In this document: in pieces, positions 20,968-31,723 of the stretch
How positions within the stretch are numbered: position 1 is the stretch's first letter
How the letters are laid out: each line of letters begins with the position of its first letter
DNA from: Pseudomonas alcaliphila JAB1
GTDB lineage: Bacteria > Pseudomonadota > Gammaproteobacteria > Pseudomonadales > Pseudomonadaceae
Direction of reading: 5' to 3'
Length of the DNA: 64,000 nucleotides
NCBI RefSeq assembly: GCF_001941865.1
Contig: NZ_CP016162.1
Span: 744,001 to 808,000 of the forward strand
The notes under the pieces: generated by a model
Database searches by the model: none
Told to the model about the DNA's origin: nothing
Seen by the model: only the letters and a program-made list of their open reading frames with translations
Translations under genes and position numbers: made by a program

Positions 20968-22052
20968 TGGTCCTTCTCCTTCTTCAACAGGCCGACGACG
21001 CCTCGTGGCAGGAACAGGGTGACGACGATGAATAGCGCGCCCAGGGCGAACAGCCAGTATTCCGGGAAGGCCACGGTGAACCAGCTCTTCATGCCATTGA
21101 CCAGGCCGGCGCCAAGCAGCGGGCCGATCAGCGTGCCGCGACCGCCCAGGGCGACCCACACGGCGGCTTCGATGGACTGCGTCGGTGCCATTTCGCTGGG
21201 GTTGATGATGCCCACCTGCGGCACGTATAGCGCGCCGGCCAGGCCGCACAACACCGCGCTCAGCACCCAGATGAACAGCTTGTAACCGCGTGGGTCGTAG
21301 CCGCAGAACATCAGGCGGTTCTCGGCGTCACGCAGGGCTGTGAGCACCCGGCCGAACTTGCTGCGTGCCAGGCGAAAGCCCAGGTACAGGCTGCCCACCA
21401 GCAACACCACGGTGGCGAAGAACAGCACGGCGCGGGTGCTCTGCGCGGTGATGTCGAAGCCGAGGATGCGAGTGAAGCCGGTAAAGCCGTTGTTGCCGCC
21501 GAAGCCGGTTTCGTTGCGGAAGAACAAGAGCATGCCGGCGAAGGTCAGCGCCTGGGTCATGATCGAGAAGTACACGCCCTTGATCCGCGAGCGGAAGGCG
21601 AAGAAGCCGAACACCAGCGCCAGCAGGCCGGGCGCCAGCACTACCAGGCACATCGCCCAGAGGAAGCTGGAGGTGCCGTACCAGTACCAGGGCAGCTCGT
21701 TCCAGGCCAGAAAGCTCATAAAGGCCGGCAGCCCATCACCCGCCGACTGGCGCATCAGGTACATGCCCATGGCGTAGCCACCGAGGGCGAAGAACAGGCC
21801 GTGGCCCAGCGACAGCATGCCGGCGTAGCCCCAGACCAGATCCAGCGCCAGTGCGACGATGGCGTAGCAGAGGATCTTGCCCACCAGGGTCAGGCTGTAT
21901 GCCGAGACGTGCAGGGCATGGTCGGCCGGCAGCAGGTGCAGCAGGGGCATGGCGAGCAGCACGGCCAGCACCAGCAGGCCGATGGCCAGCGAAACCTGCG
22001 GGCCGAGCTTGGCGCTGGCGCGGGCCAGCAGCGTTTGATTTATCGCATTCAT
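20964..22052 (-). CDS. urtC: Urea ABC transporter permease UrtC
   Basis: 362 residues, a LivM-type permease with about nine membrane segments. Family blocks are VWGYAGMLSLGHGLFFALGGYAMGMYL, GVYFSIMTQALTFAGMLLF, NNGFTGFTRILGF and the loop ALRDAENRLMFCGYDPR. It forms the pore with UrtB. Its stop overlaps the urtD start, while a 125-base gap with a REP pair separates it from urtB. Confidence 0.95.
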
Positions 22053-22078
22053 CAGTCGATCACTCGTCCTTTAAGCCC

Positions 22079-22147
22079 GTAGGGCGGGTGCAACCCGCCG
22101 CTGCAGTGATGGCGTTCGGTCTGTCTGGCGGGTTTCACCCGCCCTAC
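22079..22147. repeat. REP family A, inverted pair between urtB and urtC
   Basis: Units at 22079-22099 (GTAGGGCGGGTGCAACCCGC) and 22127-22147 (inverted), the same family that flanks the RAYT gene at 5351. Here the GTAG ends face outwards. Confidence 0.9.
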
Positions 22148-22177
22148 GCCCGTTGGCGCAATAACGGTCGTTGGTCA

Positions 22178-23746
22178 TCAGTCGATCACCCGTCCTTTGA
22201 GAGCAAAGAGGCCTTGCGGGCGTTTCTGGATGAACAGAATGATCAGCGCGAGGATGAGGATCTTGCCGAGTACGGCACCGATCTGCGGCTCGAGGAATTT
22301 GTTCACCACGCCCAGGCCGAAGGCGGCCAGCACGCTACCGGCCAGTTGGCCGACGCCGCCGAGTACCACCACCAGGAAGGAGTCGATGATGTAACTCTGG
22401 CCAAGGTCCGGGCCGACGTTGCCGATCTGGCTCAGGGCCACGCCGCCGAGGCCGGCGATGCCCGAGCCGAGACCGAAGGCCAGCATGTCCACGCGCCCGG
22501 TGGGCACGCCGCAGCAGGCGGCCATGTTGCGGTTCTGCGTCACCGCGCGCACGTTCAAGCCCAGGCGCGTCTTGTTCAGCAACAGCCAGGTCAGGACCAC
22601 GACAAACAGCGCGAAGCCGATGATGACGATGCGGTTGTACGGCAGCACCAGGTTCGGCAGCACTTGCATGCCGCCGGACAGCCAGGCCGGGTTGGCCACT
22701 TCGACGTTCTGCGCGCCGAAGGTGACGCGTACCAGCTGAATCAGGATCAGGCTGATGCCCCAGGTGGCCAGCAGGGTTTCCAGCGGTCGGCCGTAGAGAT
22801 GGCGGATCACCGTGCGCTCCAGGGCCATGCCGATGCAGGCGGTGACCAGAAAGGCGATCGGCAACGCGGCCAGTGGGTAGAGCGTGAGGTATTCGGGGGC
22901 CAGGCGCTGGAAGCTCAGCTGCACCACGTAGGTGGTGTAGGCGCCAAGCATCAGCATTTCGCCGTGGGCCATGTTGATCACCCCGAGCAGGCCGAAGGTG
23001 ATGGCCAGACCGAGGGCGGCGAGCAGCAGGATCGAACCCAGCGACAGGCCACTGAAGGCCTGGCCGAGCAGTTCGCCGATCAGCAGTTTGTTCTTCACCT
23101 GGGCCAGGCTTTGCTCGGCAGCGGCGCGTACGGCTCTATCGCTTTCTTCGCCATCGAGCAGGCTTTGCAGGCGGGTGCGGGCCAGCGGGTCGCCGGTCTT
23201 GCCCAGACGCTCCACGGCAGCCAGGCGCACGGCCGGGTCGCTGGCCTCCAGCTGCAGGTTGGCCAGGGCCAGGGTAATGGCGTCACGCACGTTCTCGTCG
23301 GCTTCCATGCTCAGGCGGTTTTCCAGCAGCGGCAGCAGTGCCGGCGGCGTATTGCGCTGCAGTTGCTTGGCGGCGGCGAGGCGCACGGCGGCGTCGTCAT
23401 CGAGCAACTGATGGCTGGCCACAGTGAAAGCGACCAAGCCGCGCAGGCGGTTGTTCAGGCGCAGTTTGCGTGGCGTGCCATTGGCCTCGGCTGCGCCATC
23501 GGCGGCCTGCCAGGTGCCGTCCTGTTCGATGAAGGCGCGTTTGTCGGCATCGCTGCCGACGCGGCCCTGCTGCAGGGCTTGCAACAGCGGCATACGCTCG
23601 GGGCTGGGCGCGGCGGCCCAGTCCTGTAGCAGTTTGGCCTGCTTGCTGGCGTTGGCAGCGACGAAATCGTCGGCCTCGCCAGCCTGCGCCGCCAGTGGCA
23701 GCAACAGCAGCAGGCTCAAGAAAATTCGGGTAAGGGCAGTGGGCAT
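22178..23746 (-). CDS. urtB: Urea ABC transporter permease UrtB
   Basis: 522 residues. A signal-like N-terminus (LTRIFLSLLLLLPLAAQA) is followed by a roughly 210-residue region with HEAT-like alternations (AVRLAAAKQLQ, NVRDAITLALANLQ, AVRLAAVERLG), then a LivH-type permease from about residue 232 (GLSLGSILLLAALGLAITFGL, VINMAHGEMLMLGAY). The extra N-terminal region is a known feature of UrtB compared with LivH and probably lies in the periplasm. The permease half has about eight membrane helices. Confidence 0.94.
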   Translation of the reverse strand: MPTALTRIFLSLLLLLPLAAQAGEADDFVAANASKQAKLLQDWAAAPSPERMPLLQALQQGRVGSDADKRAFIEQDGTWQAADGAAEANGTPRKLRLNNRLRGLVAFTVASHQLLDDDAAVRLAAAKQLQRNTPPALLPLLENRLSMEADENVRDAITLALANLQLEASDPAVRLAAVERLGKTGDPLARTRLQSLLDGEESDRAVRAAAEQSLAQVKNKLLIGELLGQAFSGLSLGSILLLAALGLAITFGLLGVINMAHGEMLMLGAYTTYVVQLSFQRLAPEYLTLYPLAALPIAFLVTACIGMALERTVIRHLYGRPLETLLATWGISLILIQLVRVTFGAQNVEVANPAWLSGGMQVLPNLVLPYNRIVIIGFALFVVVLTWLLLNKTRLGLNVRAVTQNRNMAACCGVPTGRVDMLAFGLGSGIAGLGGVALSQIGNVGPDLGQSYIIDSFLVVVLGGVGQLAGSVLAAFGLGVVNKFLEPQIGAVLGKILILALIILFIQKRPQGLFALKGRVID

Positions 23747-23766
23747 AAGGGTGTCCTTGATGGCCT

Positions 23767-23819
23767 GTAGGAGCCCGCTTGCGGGCGATCAGGGTGATCG
23801 CTGGCAAGCCAGCTCCTAC
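23767..23819. repeat. REP family B, inverted pair between urtA and urtB
   Basis: GTAGGAGCCCGCTTGCGGGC and the inverted GCTGGCAAGCCAGCTCCTAC, GTAG ends outward. Confidence 0.88.
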
Positions 23820-23847
23820 AGGTTTACAGCGGGTGAGAACCGTGGAA

Positions 23848-25113
23848 TCAGTTCGACTTCACCGGGGTATCGGCTTTCTTGTCGTTGCCTTCGATGAAGG
23901 GGCTCCACGGCTGGGCGCGAACCGGGCCGTCGGTTTCCCAGACCACGGAGAACTGACCGTCTTCCTGGATCTCGCCGATCATCACCGGCTTGTGCAGGTG
24001 GTGGTTCTTCTCGTCCATCTTCAGGGTGAAGCCGCTCGGCGCCGCGAAGGTCTGGCCGGCCATGGCTTCGCGCACCTTGTCGACGTCGGTGGTGCCAGCC
24101 TTCTCGACCGCCTGCGCCCACATGTGGATGCCCACGTAGGTGGCTTCCATCGGGTCATTGGTCACCACAGTGTCGGCGTTCGGCAGCTTCTTGGCCTTGG
24201 CGTAGGCTTTCCAGTTGGCGACGAATTTCTCGTTGACCGGGTTCTCCACGGACTGGAAGTAGTTCCAGGCCGCCAGGTGGCCGACCAGCGGCTTGGTGTC
24301 GATGCCGCGCAGTTCTTCTTCACCCACGGAGAAGGCCACCACCGGCACTTCGGTGGCTTCCAGACCCTGGTTGGCCAGTTCCTTGTAGAACGGCACGTTG
24401 GAGTCGCCGTTAACGGTGGAAACCACGGCCGTCTTGCCGCCAGCGGAGAACTTCTTGATGTTGGCGACGATGGTTTGATAGTCGCTATGGCCGAACGGCG
24501 TGTAGACCTCTTCGATGTCCTTGTCGGCGATGCCCTTGCTGTTGAGGAAGGCGCGCAGGATCTTGTTGGTGGTGCGCGGGTAGACGTAGTCGGTGCCGAG
24601 CAGGAAGAAGCGCTTGGCGGCGCCGCCGTCTTCGCTGAGCAGATATTCCACCGCCGGGATGGCCTGCTGGTTTGGCGCTGCGCCGGTGTAGAACACGTTC
24701 GGCGACATCTCTTCGCCTTCGTACTGCACGGGGTAGAACAGCAGGCCGTTGAGCTCTTCATAGACCGGCAGCACGGATTTGCGCGATACCGAGGTCCAGC
24801 AGCCGAAGGTCACTGCGACCTTGTCCTGGGTCAGCAGCTGGCGGCCACGCTCGGCGAACAGCGGCCAGTTCGACGCCGGGTCGACCACTACCGCTTCGAG
24901 CTGCTTGCCGAGTACACCGCCCTTGGCGTTGATCTCGTCGATGGTCATCAGCGCCATGTCTTTCAGCGAAGTTTCGGAAATGGCCATGGTGCCGGACAGC
25001 GAGTGCAGGACGCCGACCTTGATGGTCTCGGCGGCCTGGATGGACCAGCTCAGGCCCATGGCGGCGATGGAAGCGGAAAGGGTAAAGGCCTTGATCAGGC
25101 TGCGACGTTGCAT
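23848..25113 (-). CDS. urtA: Urea ABC transporter substrate-binding protein UrtA
   Basis: 421 residues from the ATG at 25113 (TGGAGA upstream). The start MQRRSLIKAFTLSAS contains a twin-arginine pattern (RRxxIK) before a hydrophobic stretch ending QAAE, so Tat export is likely. The mature part starts ETIKVGVLHSLSGTMAISE and has GCWTSVSRKSVLPV, LFYPVQYEGEEMSPNVFYTGA and FLLGTDYVYPRTTN, all diagnostic of the urea/short-chain-amide binding proteins (UrtA/FmdD/AmiC relatives). First gene of the urtABCDE operon. Confidence 0.95.
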   Translation of the reverse strand: MQRRSLIKAFTLSASIAAMGLSWSIQAAETIKVGVLHSLSGTMAISETSLKDMALMTIDEINAKGGVLGKQLEAVVVDPASNWPLFAERGRQLLTQDKVAVTFGCWTSVSRKSVLPVYEELNGLLFYPVQYEGEEMSPNVFYTGAAPNQQAIPAVEYLLSEDGGAAKRFFLLGTDYVYPRTTNKILRAFLNSKGIADKDIEEVYTPFGHSDYQTIVANIKKFSAGGKTAVVSTVNGDSNVPFYKELANQGLEATEVPVVAFSVGEEELRGIDTKPLVGHLAAWNYFQSVENPVNEKFVANWKAYAKAKKLPNADTVVTNDPMEATYVGIHMWAQAVEKAGTTDVDKVREAMAGQTFAAPSGFTLKMDEKNHHLHKPVMIGEIQEDGQFSVVWETDGPVRAQPWSPFIEGNDKKADTPVKSN

Positions 25114-25128
25114 GGTGCGATCTCCATT

Positions 25129-25138
25129 CACAATTGTG
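25129..25138. promoter_or_regulatory. CACAATTGTG palindrome in the urtA leader
   Basis: A perfect 10-base palindrome 15 bases upstream of the urtA ATG. The gene upstream encodes a GntR/FCD regulator, a class that often binds short AT-centred palindromes. Binding is inferred from position only. Confidence 0.35.
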
Positions 25139-25186
25139 ATTAAGTGGACAGCGTTTTTATTGGTGGCAGTGAAGGTCATGGCTCGG

Positions 25187-25891
25187 TTATTCCGGCATCG
25201 GCTCTACGCGCTGGCGAGCGCCGTACAGCTTGTGCAAGGTGATCGAATGCACCTCTGCCTTGCTGACCTCTATATGGCCCTTGAGCAATTGCTGTGCCTC
25301 TTCTGAGCGACGGGTCAGGATTGCCTCGAGAATTTGCTGGTGTTCGGCATAGGTCAGGTCGATGCGTCGGGCCTGAGTGAAATCCAGCCGCCTTAGAATG
25401 CGGATCTTCTCGCTGACCTCGCGGTGCACGCGGGCCATCTCCTGGTTGCCGGCCGCGCCCAGCAACTGGCAATGGAAGGCTTCATCGAGTCGTGAAACAG
25501 CGATGCCGTCTTGCAGTTGCTCGTCCTTTCGCACCATCCAGGTGCGCGCAAGAGTCTGCAGTGCAGGCGGATGTTCGTCCGTGGGGCGCTGGCAAAGTCG
25601 GCGTACGGCGTCGAGTTCAAGGACGATGCGCAGCTCGTACAATTCGTCGAATTGCACGAAGTCCAGCGGGCGAACCTGCCAGCCGCTGCGAAAGTGCACA
25701 TCGAGAAAACCCTCGCGCTGCAGACGGTGCAGCGCCTGGCGTACCGGCGTGCGGCTGGCCGCCATGCGCGCGGCGACCTCGCCTTCGGAGAAGCGGTCGC
25801 CGGGCATTAGGCGGAACTCGAAGATGTCGTCCTTGAGCCTTGCGTAGATACGCTCAGCCAGGCTCTGCGGGCGCTCAGCGGCATGTGGCAT
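25187..25891 (-). CDS. GntR-family (FCD) transcriptional regulator
   Basis: 234 residues. N-terminal winged helix (residues about 10-75: LAERIYARLKDDIFEFRLMPGDRFSEGEVAARMAAS in outline, then RTPVRQALHRLQREGFL). C-terminal FCD domain (about 85-220) with metal/ligand residues in DEAFHCQLLGAAGN and TYAEHQQILEAI. FCD regulators usually sense small carboxylates or amides. It starts 8 bases after the allophanate hydrolase stop codon, so the two are one unit, and it ends 73 bases before urtA. A role in controlling urea/allophanate genes is likely but inferred. Confidence 0.88.
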   Translation of the reverse strand: MPHAAERPQSLAERIYARLKDDIFEFRLMPGDRFSEGEVAARMAASRTPVRQALHRLQREGFLDVHFRSGWQVRPLDFVQFDELYELRIVLELDAVRRLCQRPTDEHPPALQTLARTWMVRKDEQLQDGIAVSRLDEAFHCQLLGAAGNQEMARVHREVSEKIRILRRLDFTQARRIDLTYAEHQQILEAILTRRSEEAQQLLKGHIEVSKAEVHSITLHKLYGARQRVEPMPE

Positions 25892-25899
25892 GAGTGGGT

Positions 25900-27699
25900 T
25901 CAGGCCTTGGTGCTGGCGATAAAGGCGCGCCAGCCACCGAAGCTGGTGATGTCACGCGCGCCATCCAGCGCGTAGGGCTCGCAGATAAAGCCCTTGACCC
26001 AACGGCCGTCGGCCAGCTCCAGATTGCCGATGCCCAGCGGTGGCGGGATTTCGGCAACGAATTCGCCGAAGCGCGCCTGCGGTACGTCCCACAGCTCGAC
26101 GATGATCGCCGCGCCGTCTTCGGCGACCCGTGCCAGGCCTGGTTTGGGCGGCACGGTGCCGGGCAGGGCGTAAAGGCGGTAATGCGCGGCGCTGGTTGTT
26201 TGCTCCACCAGCACCGCATCGCGTGTTCTGAGCTGTAAGTTCAGCGGCATGCCGGTCAGGTGCGCGCCGACCACGGCAACACGGATGCAACCGGGTGCCG
26301 GCTTGTCGCTGGTGGTTTGTTTTGGCAGCGGCTTGCCGGTGGCGCCCAGCGGCAGATTGACTGCCTGCTGCCAGCGCTGACCGAAGGCGGCCAATGCCTG
26401 GTCATGCCAGGCTGGGGCGAGCAGGGTGATGCCGGCTGGCAGACCGTCGGCGCGCAGGCCTGCCGGCACGGCGAGGGCAGACAGGTCAGCGAGGTTGGTG
26501 AAGTTGGTGTAGGTGCCGAACTGGCTGTTGAACAGCACCGGCTCGGCTTGCATCTCGGCCAGGGTGCGGATGGTTGGTGAGGTCGGCACCACCATGGCGT
26601 CGAAGCCGGCCAGGGCGTCGTTGATCACGCGGCTCAGTTCGGCGCGAATGTACTCGGCCTTGTAGGCGTCGCAGGCGCTGTACTTGTGGCCGCTTTCGAC
26701 GATGCCGCGCACCACCGGGTTGATGTGTTCGGGGTTCACGCCTTCCACCGCGACGGTGCGTTCGGCGACCCAGGGGCCGTAGTAGAGCTGCTCGGCCAGT
26801 TGCTGGAAGGGGGCGAAATCGATCTCCACCAGCTCGGCGCCCAGTTCGCGCAGTTTGCCCAGTGCGGCCTCATAGACGGCCTGGTTCTGGCTGTCGCCGA
26901 AGAACTCGGGGTTGGACGGCACGGCCAGGCGCGGCTGGGCCGGCATGCCGACCTTGGCGCTGTTCGGGTTCTTGCGGCTGTAGGCATCGGCGGCGTCATA
27001 GCCGCCGGCGATGTTGGCCACGGCCAGGGCATCGCTGACGGTCAGGGCGAACACCGAGACGCAGTCGACGGTGCGGCAGGCCGGCACCAGGCCGGTGTTG
27101 GGCAGCCAGCCCTTGGTCGGCTTGAGCCCGACGATATTGTTGAAACCCGCCGGCACGCGGCCCGAGCCTGCGGTGTCGGTGCCCAGCGAGAAGGGCACCA
27201 GGCCACGGGCGACCACGCTGGCCGAGCCGGAGCTGGAACCGCCGCTGACGTAAGCCGGGTTGAAGCTGTTAGGCACCGCGCCGTGAGGCGAACGGGTGCC
27301 GACCAGGCCGGTGGCGAACTGGTCGAGGTTGGTCTTGCCGATGAGGATGGCGCCGGCGGCGCGCAGGCGCGCGACCACGCTAGCGTCGGCCTGGGCCTGG
27401 TAGGCGAACTCGGGGCAGGCGGCGGTGGTCGGCCAGCCGGCGGCGTCGATATTGTCCTTGATGGCAAAGGGCACGCCGTACAGCGGCAGCTTGCTCAGAT
27501 CACCTGCTGCACCTTCCAGTGCGCTGGTCAGGGCATCGAGCTGGGCATCGAGCTGCGCTTCGCTGGCCAGGGCGATCCAGGCGCTGTCGTCAGTGCGCAG
27601 TTCCAGGCGCAGGGCGTGCAGCAGTTCAGCAGGGGATTGGCCGTCGCGGTAGGCCTGTTGCCACTGCGCGAGGGTGAAAGCGATAGGTGCGTTGGACAT
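25900..27699 (-). CDS. atzF: Allophanate hydrolase
   Basis: 599 residues from the ATG at 27699; an ATG at 27714 would add 5 residues but would leave only a very short leader from the predicted sigma-54 start. Amidase-signature enzyme with the Ser-cisSer-Lys triad Lys81, Ser155 and Ser179 (AIKDNID, GGSSSGSA, GTDTAGSGR), the same spacing (74 and 24) as in AtzF. A C-terminal domain of about 130 residues follows residue 460. It splits allophanate into ammonia and CO2. Allophanate usually comes from urea carboxylase, but no such gene is adjacent; here the enzyme is paired only with a GntR regulator beside the urea transporter. It could serve urea, guanidine or triazine-type catabolism encoded elsewhere. 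Confidence 0.92.
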   Translation of the reverse strand: MSNAPIAFTLAQWQQAYRDGQSPAELLHALRLELRTDDSAWIALASEAQLDAQLDALTSALEGAAGDLSKLPLYGVPFAIKDNIDAAGWPTTAACPEFAYQAQADASVVARLRAAGAILIGKTNLDQFATGLVGTRSPHGAVPNSFNPAYVSGGSSSGSASVVARGLVPFSLGTDTAGSGRVPAGFNNIVGLKPTKGWLPNTGLVPACRTVDCVSVFALTVSDALAVANIAGGYDAADAYSRKNPNSAKVGMPAQPRLAVPSNPEFFGDSQNQAVYEAALGKLRELGAELVEIDFAPFQQLAEQLYYGPWVAERTVAVEGVNPEHINPVVRGIVESGHKYSACDAYKAEYIRAELSRVINDALAGFDAMVVPTSPTIRTLAEMQAEPVLFNSQFGTYTNFTNLADLSALAVPAGLRADGLPAGITLLAPAWHDQALAAFGQRWQQAVNLPLGATGKPLPKQTTSDKPAPGCIRVAVVGAHLTGMPLNLQLRTRDAVLVEQTTSAAHYRLYALPGTVPPKPGLARVAEDGAAIIVELWDVPQARFGEFVAEIPPPLGIGNLELADGRWVKGFICEPYALDGARDITSFGGWRAFIASTKA

Positions 27700-27720
27700 G
27701 CTTCGAGATTCCATCTTGTA

Positions 27721-27731
27721 TCCAAGTTGGA
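27721..27731. promoter_or_regulatory. TCCAAGTTGGA palindrome in the atzF leader
   Basis: A perfect 11-base palindrome (5-base arms) near the predicted transcription start of atzF. A possible operator for the co-transcribed GntR regulator. Confidence 0.3.
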
Positions 27732-27739
27732 ATCGCTAG

Positions 27740-27755
27740 AGCAATGAGGATGCCA
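27740..27755 (-). promoter_or_regulatory. Sigma-54 (-24/-12) promoter of atzF-gntR
   Basis: Minus strand TGGCATCCTCATTGCT: GG and GC exactly 10 bases apart, matching TGGCACG-N4-TTGCW except at two tolerated positions. The start would be near 27729, about 30 bases before the ATG at 27699. Confidence 0.6.
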
Positions 27756-27783
27756 GGTCTTATAAAGCCTTATTTTTCAGTTG

Positions 27784-27800
27784 CTTATAAGTTTTATAAG
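27784..27800. promoter_or_regulatory. CTTATAA-N3-TTATAAG inverted repeat upstream of the atzF promoter
   Basis: Seven-base arms (CTTATAA and TTATAAG) about 45 bases upstream of the -24 element, with a related CTTATAAAG at 27759. An AT-rich island in a GC-rich genome and a candidate regulator or IHF site. Confidence 0.35.
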
Positions 27801-27878
27801 GCGCGAGAAAAGGGCTTGGCTGGTTGCAATGCACCGAGCTAGAGCGTTGTTGCAAGCATATGGTGCAGAAGCAGCGGC

Positions 27879-27900
27879 GTAGCCCGGATGAAATCCGGGG
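27879..27900. repeat. REP family E, single unit
   Basis: GTAGCCCGGATGAAATCCGG, just past the 3' end of the marC gene. Confidence 0.75.
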
Positions 27901-27923
27901 CAGGTCATACGCTTATCGCGGCG

Positions 27924-28517
27924 TTACGGCACCAGGTAATTCTTCACCCCGGTGAAGATGATCTGCGCGGCCAGGGCGCAGACGAACAAGCCCATCAAAC
28001 GGCTGACGATCTGCAGCCCCTGGTCGCCGAGCAGGCGCTCGAACTGGTTGGACAGGTACAGCACCACGCCCACGGTGAGGCTGGCGAGGAAGATCGCCGC
28101 CACGGCCACCAGCTTATCGTCCCAGTGCGGCTGGCTGGCGCCCATCAGCAGCAGGGCGCCGATGGTGCCGGGGCCGACCGTCAGCGGAATGGTCAACGGT
28201 ACGATGGTCACGTCCTGCTGCACGTTGTCTGTCTGCACCGCCGACTTGCCCTGGGCCATGCCGAGGGCGGAGATGAACAGCACCGAGCCTGCGCCGATAC
28301 GGAAGGCGTCGATGGTGATGCCGAACAGGGTGAAGATGTGTTTGCCGAACAGGTACAGCAGCACGCTGGCGATCAGCGTGGCCAGCGCCACCTTCCAGGC
28401 CAGGCGTTTGCGTTCCTTGAGGGTGTAGCCGCGACTGAGGCCGATAAAGCAGGAGAGGACGAAGAAGGGGCTGTAGAGCACCAGCATCTTCAAGTACAGG
28501 CTGAACAACTCGGACAT
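27924..28517 (-). CDS. MarC-family inner-membrane protein
   Basis: 197 residues from the ATG at 28517 (MSELFSLYLKMLVLYSPFF). About six membrane segments and the family blocks IDAFRIGAGSVLFISALGM, IVPLTIPLTVGPGTIGALL and ISRLMGLFVCALAAQ-like end. MarC proteins (UPF0056) have no firm function; an early link to multiple antibiotic resistance was not upheld. It lies downstream of retS on the same strand with a repeat-filled 130-base gap. Confidence 0.9.
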   Translation of the reverse strand: MSELFSLYLKMLVLYSPFFVLSCFIGLSRGYTLKERKRLAWKVALATLIASVLLYLFGKHIFTLFGITIDAFRIGAGSVLFISALGMAQGKSAVQTDNVQQDVTIVPLTIPLTVGPGTIGALLLMGASQPHWDDKLVAVAAIFLASLTVGVVLYLSNQFERLLGDQGLQIVSRLMGLFVCALAAQIIFTGVKNYLVP

Positions 28518-28547
28518 GGGGCGCTCGTTTGAGATGGGGGGACTGAG

Positions 28548-28647
28548 GTAGGGCGGATCGGAGCGCCGACCGCTCGTAGCGAAGCGAACAGTCCGCCGCT
28601 CTTCGTCACAGCGCAAATCCAGCGGCGTACTGCTTCGCGAGTACGCC

Positions 28648-28651
<4 letters not shown>
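28548..28651. repeat. Family G palindromic element at the retS 3' end
   Basis: About 104 bp bounded by GTAGGGCGGATCGGAGCGCC on the left and GAGTACGCCCTAC on the right, with internal hairpins around AGCGAAGCGAACAG and TGCTTCGCGAG. The GTAG end on the minus strand supplies the retS stop codon (TAG in CGTAGGGCG). Confidence 0.7.
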
Positions 28652-31428
<2,777 letters not shown>

Positions 31429-31567
31429 GGGCAAAATCCTTCTAAATGAGTGGCCGGATTATAGCCAAGCATCTGCTCGCGGGAACATGGTGCAGCCAGG
31501 CATTTTTAAGGCTTTTTGCTGGTAAAAGCCGCCTTTTACCGGGCTGCACCCTGTTTCTCGATACCTC

Positions 31568-31723
31568 AGAACCTGCTTCACGATTTCGCGAGCTAGAGCG
31601 ATACAAGGCAAAAACAAGCGAGGACCGGTCGGAGTCGCGCTCGACTTTACAAGTTGTAAATGAGCATCCGAGCTTGTTTTTAACGCAGTAGCGCCGACGC
31701 GCAGCAGATCGTGAACAGGTTCT
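31568..31723. repeat. Family H element (156 bp) at the purD stop codon
   Basis: A long imperfect palindrome. The outer arms AGAACCTG-TTCACGAT pair with each other across the element. Inside are GTTAAAAAC and GTTTTTGCC segments that pair, and a central CATTTAC/GTAAA hairpin. The purD stop codon TAG is the first triplet of the element on the minus strand. Related copies are at 38825 and 49797. Confidence 0.8.
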
